A DNA stretch of 64,000 nucleotides, taken from the NCBI GenBank assembly GCA_946902875.1, contig OX336339.1:20925349-20989348 (forward strand). The letters are read 5' to 3'. The notes beneath the pieces are model-generated. The model saw only the letters and a program-made list of their open reading frames with translations, was not told where the DNA came from and ran no database searches. Origin of the DNA: Nematopogon swammerdamellus (taxonomy: Eukaryota; Arthropoda; Insecta; Lepidoptera; Adelidae). Position 1 is the stretch's first letter. Each line of letters starts with the position of its first letter. Positions 11,271 through 22,654 of the stretch are shown in pieces. The translations under genes were made by a program, and so were the position numbers.

Positions 11271-13139
11271 GTGCGAAGCAAAAATTTGTCACTGCGACCT
11301 AGGAAGATCTATTGTGATCTCTCAAAAGTTTACAGCTCAACCCCAAGTCCGATTTCCGCTAAGAACCGAGTTATATTCTTGGGGTTGAGTGTCTGTATTT
11401 GGCATGAGTTAAAAATATAACCCCCTGGAATACGGCTTCTACTGTCAATGAGCACTGCACATTCACGTGTCACGCGGGCGTTTCATCAGGTCACTGCAGA
11501 ATCAATTAAAATTTCTCTTCTCCTGCTGCTTTTCTTTGTTAAGTCCATAACCAACTTATTTTAGTAACTTTAACCATAAATCATAATTAAATCAACCATA
11601 AATCAATATTAATCACTAATTAAAATTTAACTGTGGTAAACGTTAATTTAACGTGAATAACAAAATGTTCAGTTATTTCACTATTACGCGTTCTGTGCGT
11701 GTACCAGGAGTGTATGAGTGCAAAGGAGGTCAGTTGCCGTCGGGCCGCCGCGCCGCCGCCGCGCTGCCGCCGCCGCCGCCGTCCGAGCGTGGTCAATGTA
11801 TTGATTTCTTTCAGACTGTTTCACGTGAACGGTGGCTTTCATTTCAATTCAACCAAAGACATTCAACTAGATTTTAATCTCTTTGGTTTCAATGATCTTC
11901 AAAATAACGTTATCTTCCCGATCATACTACTGACCAGATGCCACATTTGGAATACATTTTAAAACTTTCCACAGCTGTGGCTCGGTGGTAACTTCATCGT
12001 AATAACTCGTGTATTATTATATTCGTAGCTTCCTCTACATAATTTTGAAAATTTTTGGAACAACCTCACTTAAATACGCACGTAATGCGCACGTATACAC
12101 GCATATACACTTCGATATATTGATAATAAAATTGATACAGGCATTGTCCGCTCCGCCGCAAATACCAAATTCTCCTTCGTTACCGTGACGTCGCTCGCTA
12201 CTTCAAATTAGTTTAACTAAACCGTACCGTTGACAAAACAAGCCCGCCGCGGTCTGTCGAAGGCTTGTCGGAGGCAAGAGCGCAAAAACTGATTAAGGGT
12301 ATGAATGCCGTATATTTAACATCTTGACCCTTTATCGCCGAACGGTAAATCTAGACCGAGTGGTAACGTTGCTCACGCGATAGCGACCCCTCTTGACCCC
12401 ATTATGGCCGACTTGGTTAATCTTTGGCCCACATAATAATATATTGGGTAAGCACGGAGCGGGCACGCCGCGCCGCTGCCGCCTCCTCGCCGTGCCGTCT
12501 GCGTGGGAGTCACGAACCAATCGGATTTGCAGGCGAAGACCTCGATGGGTATTGAGGACGAATTTATGTCCGATCTGTGGTTAACATCTACAGATCGGTA
12601 CTATTTCTGTGCAGTCTGAATGGGTTCTAGGGAGAAATTGGTGCTAAGTTATCTAATTAGGTGTAGAAGTCTGACGTAATGACAGAATGTGGTGTGGTAC
12701 TCTCAATGCTCACATTGTTCGTCACAACCCTGATGTACAGTAAACTCTGAATAATCTATCTGGTTTTAATACCAAAGTTTTTAGTTTTTACCCAATTCCA
12801 AGCAAAGATAGTTCTGTTCAGTTCAGTTCAGTTTATTTATTGATCCAGTCGGTAATAAATAATTCAGATATAATTTTGTATCCGCCCATTTTAGCAGAAG
12901 AAAATATGCACGTTAGTATTTTCATTCAAGTCCTGCTAAAGGCACTAATGCTCTTCTAAATAGACGCGAAGAACAACATGTTCATGAACAAAATGAGAAC
13001 ACCAAAATAACTAAGTCAACGTAACTTTTGGAGAACCAAGACCGGAATCAAACAAAAGAAAAAAATATCTAAAAACTGTTTGAACCTTTAAAAACACCAA
13101 TATCAATAAAAACCATTTACAAGAAGAAAATACAAATAA
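11271..13139. other. No gene seen; hairpin at 11337-11390 and GC-rich patch at 11740-11790
   Basis: A 12-bp perfect stem (CTCAACCCCAAG / CTTGGGGTTGAG) with a 30-base loop sits at 11337-11390. A CpG-rich, CCG-repeat patch lies at 11735-11790. Another moderately GC-rich patch lies at 12240-12540. None has a supported exon. Confidence 0.35.
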
Positions 13140-13465
13140 ACATGTGGGACCGGTACTTAAAAATAATAGCCCACTGCATCCCCGTGCATGTCGTAAGAGG
13201 CGACTAAGGGATAAGGATAAGATACTGCGCTAAAGGGCGACAGGATAGCCACTTCTCACCTTGGCGTAGTCCTTCCACCTAGTCATGTAGCAGGTGGGTT
13301 CTTCGTGCCTTACTTGCTGCTTGATAGTTGTCTTGTCCGTATACTGTGCTAAACGTGGTGGTCGGTGTTGTGCTGTAATTTACCAGAGTCCTTATAGCAC
13401 AACACCGATTACTCTGCTTACCCTGATTGTTGGGATACAGAGTGTGTTATGTATGTATATTGCTA
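13140..13465 (+). repeat. Family C repeat, near full length
   Basis: Runs from GGGACCGGTACTTAAAAAT through CCCCGTGCATGTCGTAAG, GCGACTAAGGGATAAGG, CTTCCACCTAGTCATG and CGTGCCTTACTTGCTGCTTG to GATTGTTGGGATACAGAGTG, then into GTATGTATAT. It has no coding potential. Confidence 0.75.
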
Positions 13466-14186
13466 AAATAGTATGCAGTATCATAGTGAAGGTGTGTGTA
13501 AGGCGATATAGTCCCAACCTAAGCGGACCTGATCGCCAGACTGACTCCGTCAGTCCTCCCACCAAGAACTATATATATATATAGTGAAGGTGTTGACGTT
13601 ACATCTGGGCTCTGGCGTATCATTTCAATCATTTAGTCTCAAATGCCTCTAGAGAAATTCAATTTCCTCATTTTACATTCAAGGTGAAAACGAAATAGCT
13701 TAAAAAATAACGGGCCATTTTGGAAGAGAAGGTGAGGGAAAGTATTTTAATATACTCATTTGTAAGGCCGAACGCGTTTGACACTCCAGAAATAATTAAA
13801 GCTATTATAACTAAATTATTTTACAAAATTACCAATTTTCACCCCCGCCCCGGGATATTTCTTATGAGGCGGGTTTTGAGAACCCCTTCCTTTGTGCGCT
13901 CTGGGACCTTGCTCGAGGTGCTAAATCACTTAATCCGGGTTATTTTCTCATGTAAATTGCCGCGTGGCTAAATGCCCATTTATCAAGCCGAGCCGCTATT
14001 TAGGAATTTTTCGCGGAACGAGTCGAATGCTTATCTATACCTGTATACATTTTTCCAGAACTGACGCGACGCCGCCCCGTGGCGTAACACTGGAGGAGTT
14101 TATTTTTTACCTCGGACACAAAATAAGGGCTGTTATAAGTCTTGTACGTGGCACAACAAGCTTACCAAGGGTTAAAATCTGATTGG
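13466..14186. other. No gene seen; possible conserved block
   Basis: Contains a (TA)n run at 13569-13581 and then a mixed-composition stretch (13700-14160) with no recognised repeat word. A conserved non-coding element is possible but untested. Confidence 0.3.
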
Positions 14187-14470
14187 TGGTAGGAACGTTG
14201 ACTGGACACTTTACTCACTAAATAAGCACTTATTCATTAATGGTAAAACAGATAGCCCCCTGTGCAGGGGTTGCATGGGGGCTGAAGAAACACTATCCCA
14301 CGTACAACCACTACAGCACGAACGGGTAGTAAATGAGCGGGCGGGCATCTTCGAAAACCGAGGACACTCCAAGAGGCCTGCAAGGACGTCGGCCGCCTGC
14401 AGGAATTCTGCAAGAAGCTGGTTTGAATGGAGTAGCGGCCAGAGTAACACGCACAATGGGTGCAAGAATA
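14187..14470 (+). mobile_element. C-terminal tail of a jockey-like non-LTR retrotransposon
   Basis: One open frame reads WTLYSLNKHLF, then GKTDSPLCRGCMGAEETLSH at about 14251-14302, then weaker similarity. The pattern 'LxxHLxxxGxxxSPxCRxCxxxEETxxHV' is the distal end of jockey/R1-type ORF2, after the RNase H region. There is no upstream RT and no poly(A) tail nearby, so this is an isolated fragment. Confidence 0.7.
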
Positions 14471-14675
14471 GCGATCTAAATGCGGAAACTGCCCATCACG
14501 AAGAAGAAGAAAAAGCCTTGTACGTACGTTTGTGTTTTGTCTGTGACTACAAAACACTTCAATGAAAGGTAAAACATTATTGTGAACTTTTTACATATTT
14601 AAAGAAATAAAGAACATAATAATTTTTAACCCTCCCCGTGTCAAATGCGTTTACTTTGGCTCCCTGGCACACTTT

Positions 14676-15040
14676 TTAGGGTTCCGTATCCATACGGATA
14701 CGTACTAAGCCTACGCCGTCTATCTGTCTGTCCATCCGTCCGTTCGAGGGCTGTATCTTTTGAACCTTGATAGGTAGCCAGTTGATTTTCACAGAATATG
14801 TGTTATTATGGCGGATATGCCAACAAATAATAATAAATGTAAAAAGTAAAAAATTAAGGGGGACCCATACAAGAAACGTGCTAAGTATCGATGACTGCAT
14901 ATTCACGTTACTAAATAATAGAGTAGTTTGCACTGCAGACAGACAAAAGATATACATGGTTTATACTTTTTTGATAGGTATGGTACAGCGGATCTACGGA
15001 ACCTTCAGTGCGCGAGTAAAACCAGGTCTCACGCACTCTA
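14676..15040 (-). repeat. Family A repeat, near full length
   Basis: Antisense copy opening TTTTAGGGTTCCGTATCC and TACTAAGCCTACGCCGTC. It continues with GAACCTTGATAGGTAGCC and ATTATGGCGGATATGCC and closes with GGATCTACGGAACCTTCAG. Its interior (TAAATAATAGAGTAGTTTGC) recurs at 26070, 29650 and 55870. Confidence 0.75.
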
Positions 15041-15990
15041 TGTACTTGCGCGCGCTAACCACCCGCTAACTACCTACCGCCCGGTGGAACGCGGCGGCGG
15101 TCTAATTCAATAAAAATTCGTCAGCCGCGCGAAACATACCTACACGCCCGCCAACGCAACGCGCGCAGCTACAAAGCAATAATGCACTTTACACTCGATC
15201 GTGTAGGTACATTTTCGCACGCAGCGATTGGCGACGTGAAACATTAGGCCATTATAGCCGAAGGTATGGAACTTTTTCTATGGAGTGATTTATCTGTTAC
15301 GAAGTAATTATTAAGTAATCTGTGGTAAAACTCGCGCTTGACCAATTTTTTATAACACTAAGCAATTACTAAAATCACAGAATCCGCACGGACAACCGGT
15401 GCTTTGGTCGAGCAAATGACTGCTATTAAAACTTGATGTGGATCCTGATTCGACCGTCCGAACGAAGATCCATTTACGAGAATAACTAACATTATATCGA
15501 TGGGTGGTATACTATCCCATAATAATTGATTATAAAATTTTTCTTGACAGTTAAATCAGTGATTAAATCTGTATGTTTGAATTGATTGTTATGTTTTTAT
15601 ATCGCTAAATATTTAGCAATGAAGTATCGCCGTTATTTTAACATTGTAGGTAGAATATTTATTCTAAATCTGTTTCGGAAATTGGCTTGCTACAAATCTG
15701 TCTGTATTTGAAATGAACGGTTAAAATATTTGTAAGAAATTGAAGAGCGAAGGTAGAGAAAAGGCCGAGACGATTATAATAATTATTTGAAACAGAGAAA
15801 AAATCTACTCAGTAAAAGAAAGCAACCGCTTCAACGAAAAAGAATTCCCTGAGATCGAAAAGGAGCAGGAAGACGATAATCTGAGGACCTCTGATCTTAA
15901 ACTTTTGTGCACTAATTCACATTATGAAAATAAAAATACAACAGAAGAAATATGTACATACATATCCGTCGAATGGAGAATCTCCTTCTT
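15041..15990. other. No gene seen
   Basis: 15060-15240 is moderately GC-rich with GCGCGC words. The remainder is AT-rich. No exon, RNA gene or repeat was recognised. Confidence 0.35.
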
Positions 15991-16118
15991 TTTTAGGGTT
16001 CCGTATTTCGAAAGAGGAAAAATCGGAACCCTTATAGGATCACTCTTGTATCCTGTCAAACGTAAACGGTAAACGTTGAAATTTGGTACATATATTGAGT
16101 TTTATGACCCAATCATGG
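15991..16118 (+). repeat. Family D repeat fragment
   Basis: TTTTTTAGGGTTCCGTATTT then CGGAACCCTTATAGGATCAC, the opening of family D, followed by a decayed body (GAAATTTGGTACATATATTG). Confidence 0.65.
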
Positions 16119-16166
16119 ACGTAAAGCTTACGCTTTACGTAATTCGTTTATTTACATAAACGAATT
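16119..16166. repeat. Twin adjacent perfect hairpins, both with TTAC loops
   Basis: Stem ACGTAAAGC / GCTTTACGT (16119-16140) abuts stem AATTCGTTTAT / ATAAACGAATT (16141-16166). Both are perfect and both loops are TTAC. No function is known; it may be part of the family D copy. Confidence 0.85.
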
Positions 16167-16167
16167 T

Positions 16168-16355
16168 ATTTTATATATTTTTTTATTTAAACTGACACGG
16201 TTGGCTACATCACCTACAATATACCTGCGTGATGTCAGCGCATAACACCGGGTGAACTATGCCATGTCAGTGCTTCCCTTCATTTCATTTCGGCTACACT
16301 GAATTGGACGGCAAACACGAACGATTTGCATAGGCGTTTCGTTCTACGTATTTTA
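16168..16355 (-). mobile_element. SINE copy, 5'-truncated
   Basis: 3' portion of the 5S/tRNA-like SINE described at 61915, antisense. A T-run leads into AACTGACACGGTTGGCTACA, then CATAACACCGGGTGAACTAT and GGCTACACTGAATTGGACGG. The head with the promoter-like boxes is absent. Confidence 0.75.
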
Positions 16356-17254
16356 GGGGATACTTACATCAGAAAGTTAAAAAAATATTTTTTCCTATGC
16401 ATCATTTGAGATATCAATGAAAAGGCCTCATTATAAGGAATGCAATATATACTTATTATAATTTTGAAATGCATAGGTTAACAGATATTAAATAAAATAT
16501 ACAAAAATCGAGCATCCCCCTCCCCGCTTATCTCCGAACTACTGATTCTAAAATTTGGAAAAAAAAACAGGGAATGAAGGATAGGAATATAGGGAATATA
16601 ATATTTTATAGTTTACAGGAAACCCTAAAAGAAAATCATAAGTCTTATAGTTCTCACGGAAAACCTAACGGTACGGAACCCTCTCCACGTGAGTTCGAAT
16701 AGCTTGACCACTCTTGAAGTTGATTTCAAATATGGTCTCGGTCACAGATGATATGAAATTATACCGACTGCTTGCATCGACTCTACCATGTTTACATGGT
16801 AGAGTTTGCCTCAGAAAACGCTTATGCTCAGAGACAACCTTTGTCGATGTAGACAACATATTAAAATGACAGGGTTAACAAAATTACCAGTTGTAACAGG
16901 TAAATAGCCTAAATGTCTAAGAGCTCTTCACGCCTCGATGGGTAAAGTGGACAACGGAACAAGAGTTAACGGTTGGTCGTGTGTTGTGTGTTGTGTGCCG
17001 GTACTGGCGGGTAGACGTATAATTGTGTTGCTCCAGCTGCAACGTACGCGGTTATATAAAACGTGTAGAATCTAGGCCACATGCAAGAGCCTATGTATTT
17101 ACTCTGATTAGAATGTTTTCGGCGTGCTTTATTGCAGAATGTGTGAATAGGGGTCACTATTGGGTGTAACACAACACGCACGTACAGACCTACACGTAAA
17201 AGTCGGTATAGAGTATTTCTCGTTTCATAGATGATGGATTCTCCGTTCGTGCTT
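16356..17254. other. No gene seen; hairpin at 16780-16805
   Basis: Decayed family D-like words (GGTACGGAACCCTCTCC) occur near 16670. A perfect 11-bp stem, ACTCTACCATG / CATGGTAGAGT with a TTTA loop, sits at 16780-16805. Nothing else is supported. Confidence 0.4.
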
Positions 17255-17535
17255 ATGTTTTGTAGGTTTCCGTACCCCGCACGGAAGCCTATTACTAAGC
17301 CTACAACGTCTGTCTGTCCGTCTGTCCGTCCGTCCGTCCGATGACTGTGGTGGCTAGTGGGTTGAAATTTTCAAAGAATATGTGTTATTTTGGCGGATAT
17401 AATAATAGTAAAAAAATTTAAAATTGAAAAATTGAGGGGGGTCCACATCCAAGAAACGTGTTTTTTTCAAGGTTTCTTTTTGTGGTGCGGAAATTTTGGT
17501 GCGCAAATCTGACTGACAGGACTGCTTTAAGTAAG
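17255..17535 (-). repeat. Family A repeat copy
   Basis: GTAGGTTTCCGTACCCCGCA, TATTACTAAGCCTACAACG, a GTCCGTCC run at 17313-17340, TATTTTGGCGGATATAATA, CAAGAAACGTG and a final TGTGGTGCGGAAATTTTGG. Confidence 0.7.
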
Positions 17536-17539
17536 TCAA

Positions 17540-18556
17540 CGGAAATGTTTTTTGACTTTTTAAGGGTCGGGGTATTTTTAAATTTCCAATTTAACTTTTA
17601 TTTCAAGCTTTTAAGCAAGCAAGAAACCGCATGCAAATCGGTCCACTTTTTAAGATAATTAATTTTTTAATTACTTAGTTAATTGATTACAAACATAGCT
17701 AAGAACCATCGGGATTAAACAAGCTTCCTAATAAAAAAAACGCATTCAAATCGGCCCATCCGTTTGGGAGCTACAATGCCACAAACAGACATACACATAC
17801 ACACACACGTCAAACTTATAATAAAAAAGTTAAATTACAAATTTAAAAAACCCCCGACTCTTAAAAAGTAAAAAATAATTTCCGTTTACTTACTTAAAGG
17901 AGTCGGTGGACCGCTAAGTAAATTCCCGCGCAACTCTTGAGTTTTTATATTTAATTTACTTAGCGGTCCCCCGACTCCTTTAAGTAAGTAAGCGGAAATT
18001 ATTTTTTACTTTTTAAGAGTCGGGGGTTTTTTAAATTTGTAATTTAACTTTTATTTCAAGCTTTTTAAAAAAAAAACCGCATGCAAATCGGTCCACTTTT
18101 TAAGATAATTATTTTTTTTATTACTTAATTACTTTATTACTTGATTACAAACATAGCTAAGAACCATCCCGACTTAAAAAGTCAAAAATAATTTCCGTTT
18201 ACTTACTTAAAGGAGTCGGTAGACCGCTAAGTAAATTCCCGCGCAACTTTTGAGTCTTTATATTTAATTTACTTAGCGGTCCCCCGACTCCTTTAAGTAA
18301 GTAAACGGAAATTATTTTTGACTTTTGAAGAGTCGGGGGTTTTTTAAATTTGTAATTTAACTTTTATTTCAAGCTTTTTAAAAAAAACCGCATGCAAATC
18401 GGTCCACTTTTTAAGATAATTATTTTTTTTATTACTTAATTACTTTATTACTTGATTACAAACATAGCTAAAAACCATCCCGATTAAACAGGCTTCCTAA
18501 TAAAAAAACCGCATCCAAATCGGTCCATCCGTTTGGGAGCTACGATGCCACAGACA

Positions 18557-18605
<49 letters not shown>

Positions 18606-18692
18606 ACACACACGTCAAACTTATAACACCCCTCCGTTTTTTTCGTCGGGGGTTAATAACCACACCTCCGTTTTTTGCGTCGGGGGTTAAAA
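17540..18692 (+). repeat. Family B repeats with palindromic core, partially triplicated
   Basis: A palindromic core (arms of about 110 bp running from GTTAAATTACAAATTTAAAA to the reverse-complement word near 18055) occupies about 17827-18061, with a second shortened core at 18168-18362. Around and between them are direct repeats of TTTATTTCAAGCTTTT, AACCGCATGCAAATCGGTCC and TTGATTACAAACATAGCTAA. The full 3' end (TTTGGGAGCTACGATGCCAC, a CA run, AACTTATAACACCCCTCCG, CGTCGGGGGTTAA) closes at about 18657, and a short repeat of that tail follows to 18692. The family has no coding capacity. Confidence 0.75.
18548..18614 (+). repeat. (CA)n microsatellite
   Basis: A CA-dinucleotide run of about 65 bases, with one CT interruption, at the fixed internal position where all family B copies carry a CA-rich stretch. 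Confidence 0.95.
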
Positions 18693-18860
18693 ATAATGCG
18701 AGAGCGCTGTCGTCTGCAAGAAAATATAGTGACAAAGGATTGTGAGAAAGGAAGGCTTCGTTGGTTGGGTCATGTTGAAAGAATGGATGATAGGAGACTA
18801 ACGAAAGTTTATGTAGCATATGTGAGTGGAAGAGTCGGGAAGGGTCGCCCTAGCTATAAT
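18693..18860 (+). mobile_element. RTE-type reverse transcriptase tail, first part
   Basis: The frame reads EKGRLRWLGHVERMDDRRLT and then GRVGKGRP, the classic distal motif of RTE-like RTs. It is cut off after GRP by an unrelated insert and continues at about 19097. Confidence 0.75.
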
Positions 18861-18973
18861 TTATAACAATTATAGGTTTACGTACCTGGACCAGATCGGG
18901 CGTGTGCTCAAAAAGGGTCAAGTGCGTAGTACCCGTAGCCGACGAGCATGCATAAAGAACATTATAAGCGCGT

Positions 18974-19096
18974 CTTGCACCAACACGAGTTTAAAGTTAA
19001 GTAGCGAGTTATGGATTTAAACGCGGTTCACACATACAACGGGTGCTAGTTTAACGAGTTGAACTGGTTTATATATTGAACTTGTGTTGGTGCAAG
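18974..19096. mobile_element. Small MITE-like inverted repeat inside the RTE fragment
   Basis: CTTGCACCAACACGAGTT at 18974 pairs with AACTTGTGTTGGTGCAAG ending at 19096, giving an 18-bp terminal inverted repeat with one mismatch around a ~123-bp element. No clear target duplication is visible. It separates the two pieces of the RTE tail. Confidence 0.65.
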
Positions 19097-19205
19097 TGGG
19101 CCTAAGAGTGGAAGAGGCGGCAGATGTGTGTCAGGATCGTGGCAAGTCGAGAGCCGATGTCTCTGCCTACACCAGGGGAACAGGCGTGACGCTATGTATG
19201 TATGA
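19097..19205 (+). mobile_element. RTE-type reverse transcriptase tail, second part
   Basis: The frame reads VEEAADVCQDRGKSRADVS and then YTRGTGVTLCMY. This is the standard C-terminus of lepidopteran RTE elements (E-E-A-x-D-R ... G-T-G-V-T). It lies directly after the small inverted-repeat insert and completes the motif order. Confidence 0.7.
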
Positions 19206-19616
19206 TTCCACCACTACAAATTAAATAATAGCGATTAATATAACTAAGCCAACCGGAATGGAATATGGCGTACGGGACCTAGACGCAACTCTGAACTGGT
19301 TGCGCGCATGGCACCTAACGGGGCTACTTTCGCTGCTCACGATCACGAGACAAAACAGCCAGTTTGCAATACGTGCGAAGCAGTGGATCGATCGCCTTGC
19401 CCAACCTACCATTATGGCCCATCTCTTGGATTGGCCGAGAGATTTTTGTTTCACACTTGCGCACCTAGTGATTAGGTTCATGTAACCGGAAGTGTGCAAT
19501 TTGTATGATGATTGGTGATAGCGATATGGGTGTGGTGTGGGTGTGTGAATATGACTTTGGTACAAATCGTCGGTGAATAACGAGGCTAATTTTGTATTTC
19601 TTCATTTCTGTCTCAA
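19206..19616. other. No gene seen
   Basis: Open frames of 75-114 codons exist on both strands in this moderately GC-rich stretch but overlap each other and match nothing I recognise. No splice context supports either. Confidence 0.35.
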
Positions 19617-19850
19617 ATTTTTTTTTTTTTTTTGGAAACTGACGCGGTTGGCCTATCACCTACAACGTCCGTGATGTCAGCCTATAACACCGGGTGAACT
19701 AGGTGCCATGTCAGTGCTTCCCCTTTTGATCGTGCCGGCTACACTGAACTGGTCGGAAAACACAAACTATTTACATAGCCGTTTCAACCGACGTTTCATT
19801 CAGTGCGGTGGTATCAACCCGGGCGGGTTAAACCCTACCTACATGAAATG
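19617..19850 (-). mobile_element. SINE copy, 5'-truncated
   Basis: Antisense; starts at a T-run (19618-19633) and GGAAACTGACGCGGTTGG. It contains CGTCCGTGATGTCAGCC and GGCTACACTGAACTGGTCGG and stops after GGGCGGGTTAAACCCTACC, before the promoter-like head. Confidence 0.8.
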
Positions 19851-19880
19851 AAACGTTTGATGTCTGTCTGTTATGCTAGT

Positions 19881-20292
19881 TTTTTGTTTTTTTTTTTATG
19901 GAAACTGACACTGTGACGCGGGTGACTACATCACCTATTACATCAGTGATGTCAGCCCATAACACTTTGGTGAACTAGGTGCCATGTCAGCGCTTCCCTT
20001 CGGTCGTGCCGGCTTCACTGAACTAGACGGAGAACACGAACTATTTACATAGCCGTTTCAACCGACCTTTCATTCAGTGCGGTGGTATCAAATCAACCCG
20101 GGCGGGTTAAACCCTACCACCTCAAGTCACCTAGTAAGGTAAGAAGGGAAGCGACCTACAGTTTTACGTGGAATCCAAACCACGATCAACCTCCAACGGT
20201 CGAGCGGTCAACCATCCAACAAGTGACCGCGCCCAGGTGTGCTTATGATCACGATCGACAGTCGACCGACCGCACCTCTGAGCTACCGAGGC
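19881..20292 (-). mobile_element. SINE copy, full length
   Basis: Second tandem SINE, antisense, running from a T-run at 19881 to GCTACCGAGGC at 20292. Read in its sense direction it begins GCCTCGGTAGCTCAGAGG (A-box-like). It contains a decayed 5S-like block (GCGCGGTCAC, TGGATGGTTGACCGC at about 20206-20233), a B-box-like GGTTTGGATTCC, and the common body. Confidence 0.8.
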
Positions 20293-20585
20293 TGACAAAG
20301 TATTGCTCATATTCAAAACAAAAACTGGTGCTTGACAAATTCTTACTTCACCATCACAATTTGTGTTTTGCTTCGATTACTTCCAAACCAACCGAGCGTA
20401 ACTTACTTCATCCGTTGCAATAATCTCGTGACACAGTTTTCGTAACTAGCAACGAGAGGGTTACAATACCGTATGTACGAGGCAGCACGTCTCCATATAA
20501 ATTGATATAAAATTAGGCGGAACATATTCGATTATTGTACCGCTAGTCCTCGCTAGAGTTATCTTGTTGTTCTTCTTGTTAGAAT

Positions 20586-20880
20586 ATTCTGATAAAAAAA
20601 CCGGCCAAGTGTGAGTCGGAATCGCGCACCGAGATTTCCGCATTAAAAAAAAAGTGCATTCATTTTTCACTTTTGAAATTTTTAATTATTTGTTGTTATA
20701 TCCGCCAAAATAACATAAATATTCTGTGAACATTTCAACCAGATAGCTATTACGGTTCCAAAGAAACAGCCATCGGACGGACGGATGGACGGACGGACGG
20801 ACGGACGGACGGACGGACGGACGGACGGACGGACGGACGGACGGACGGACAGCCAGACAGACAGATAGACAGACATATGT
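20586..20880 (+). repeat. Family A repeat copy
   Basis: AAAAAACCGGCCAAGTGTGA and GTCGGAATCGCGCACCGAG at the start, then TTGTTATATCCGCCAAAATA, TATTACGGTTCCAAAG and an expanded tetranucleotide in place of the usual GGACAGACAGACGG. Confidence 0.75.
20774..20850 (+). repeat. (GGAC)n tetranucleotide expansion
   Basis: About 18 GGAC units in the position where other family A copies carry only a few. On the opposite strand it would read as a false Arg-Pro-Ser-Val repeat protein. Confidence 0.95.
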
Positions 20881-21784
20881 TTTTTTATATGGTGTGAGGT
20901 GTTAGCTCTCGTGGCGGTGTTGCATCTGCTACCGGCATCAATGAGTGATATGTGAATTATTTGTTTGTACTTTCAAATCTCTAAATGTTTACTTTTTCTC
21001 TTCTTTGGTAACTTGAACAATGCTTGTGCGCCATTGACGTAGGTATTGCACAAGTATTGTCAATTTTATACTCATTCGTGTATATTTTTATAAATTGTTT
21101 ACGTGCACGTTGTTTCTTTATAACTACTTTGTATTTCCGGAATATATAAATAAAATAAAATATAGACTGCTCCTGTATATTATTTATTAAGTATGAAATT
21201 TTCATCATTAATTCAATCCAAGGCAAAGCAGACCTTTGGCTCTACACACCTCGCAATAATTTAGCTTTCTTTATTATAACATTAAACATAAATAAAATTA
21301 AAATTATAATACATAAATATTTGACAAAATTGAACGCAGAGTTGCCATCGCTATTTATCAAACTGGTTTGCGCAAATCCTAAATCCAATAGAGTTTACCC
21401 TTGCTACATAATTTCTATAGTAATGTAGGAGAATTGAAACAGAAAGGGTGAGATAGTAAATCTTCTTCGCCGACATACACAAAGAAATAAAAAAATAGAC
21501 AAGTGCACATAAGTTTATAACAGAGTATGCTCTCTAGTTCAGGAGGCAGTGATGAAAAAGCGTGTATGCAAATCTGAAATAAACAAATTTTGACATTTGA
21601 CTTTTTGTATCAACTCGCCAAGCTCACTGGAGAAACTCGTGCATGACGCTTTGAAATCACAGATAGCAGGTACGACCAAAGGAACACCATGCTATATTCC
21701 CTATTACTTATTTTAAAAAATTTTGACTCGTAGTTTCGAAGACAATGGGGCGGGGCTGCTCAGTTTTCGTAATATTTCTTTAAT
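20881..21784. other. No gene seen
   Basis: AT-rich with no recognised repeat. Open frames are short and low in complexity. Confidence 0.35.
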
Positions 21785-22035
21785 ATCTTTTAAACTACAT
21801 GCATTATAAAATAACACAAAAAAATATATTTTTATTCCTTGTAACGAGCCCTTTCGATTAAATACCTCCGCAATTGGGTCTCAAAACTATTATATCTGCC
21901 AAATTTCAACTTTTTGTTCGTTCAGTAAATTCGGAGAAAATAAACTGTGACAGAGGAACAGAAAGACAGACTGCCACGAGAGTGATCCTATACGGGTTCA
22001 GTTTTTTCCTCTTAGGAGGTACGGAATCCTAAAAA
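21785..22035 (-). repeat. Family D repeat copy
   Basis: Antisense: AAATTTCAACTTTTTGTTCG, GAACAGAAAGACAGACTGCC, GTGATCCTATACGGGTTCAG, then GGAGGTACGGAATCCTAAAA. This is the family D start in reverse. Confidence 0.7.
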
Positions 22036-22396
22036 TTTGGCTAAAAGTTGCTCTGTGCTTCTACCCTTTTCATTTCTCTGGATACCGAGGAATCCGCAGT
22101 GTCCCATAGTGTTCTAAGCCGTTGCTCCGTTGCAGACCCACGCACCGACCGAACAATAGAACATTGTCACGAGGGCGTCTTTGTAGACGAATAAAATTAT
22201 AAATAACAACCACAATACTGTTGTGACAAGAACGGCTGGCCAGCTCCCACAGGGTTTAGTTAGCGGTTTAGCCTAAAGAAGTATATATCCAGAAATTGGA
22301 TTGCATGAATTTAATCTTTTGGTTCAAAGAAATCGACCGTTAGGCATTAAGACTTTTATTGGTCCTGTGTTTTTAATTGTGTGCAATAAGAATAGT
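22036..22396. other. No gene seen
   Basis: Unique-looking sequence. ATTGTGTGCAATAAGAATAG at 22376-22395 resembles the TGTGTGCAATAAAGA tail word found at 26790, 33232 and 58160. Confidence 0.35.
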
Positions 22397-22642
22397 TGAT
22401 TGATGATCGGTCTCATGTGGCAGTGGGCTGGGGCAGTCAGCCGAAAAGACGACGACCGTTGGAGTAACCGAGTCCTACACTTGCGACCCCTGAACAGGAA
22501 AACAGAGTGTGGGAATACCGCCCGTCAGGTGGGACGTCGACAACAAGTACGTCGGTGGAAAGCAATGGTTCCGTACCCGCTGAATGCGACTGAAAATGTG
22601 AGAGTATGTCGAGCAGTGGACGCTTACACGCTGACTGAATGA
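22397..22642 (+). mobile_element. RTE-type reverse transcriptase C-terminus, decayed
   Basis: The frame reads MWQWAGAVSRKDDDRWSNRV and then LHLRPLNRKTECGNTARQVG. It follows the RTE pattern 'KWAGHVARxxDxRWxxxVLxWRPxxGRRxxGRPxxRWxDD' with many substitutions. It ends near a degraded GTCGAGCAGTGGACG word, the equivalent of the usual 'VQQW' end. Confidence 0.65.
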
Positions 22643-22654
22643 CATGCACTCTAT

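Noticed and set aside
13294..13584. Plus-strand 96-codon protein
   Set aside because: Lies within a family C repeat; the same words at other loci are not open.
18484..18819. His-Thr / Val-Cys repeat peptides on both strands
   Set aside because: They are translations of the (CA)n run inside family B.
20682..20876. Arg-Pro-Ser-Val repeat protein
   Set aside because: It is the GGAC tetranucleotide expansion read on the minus strand.
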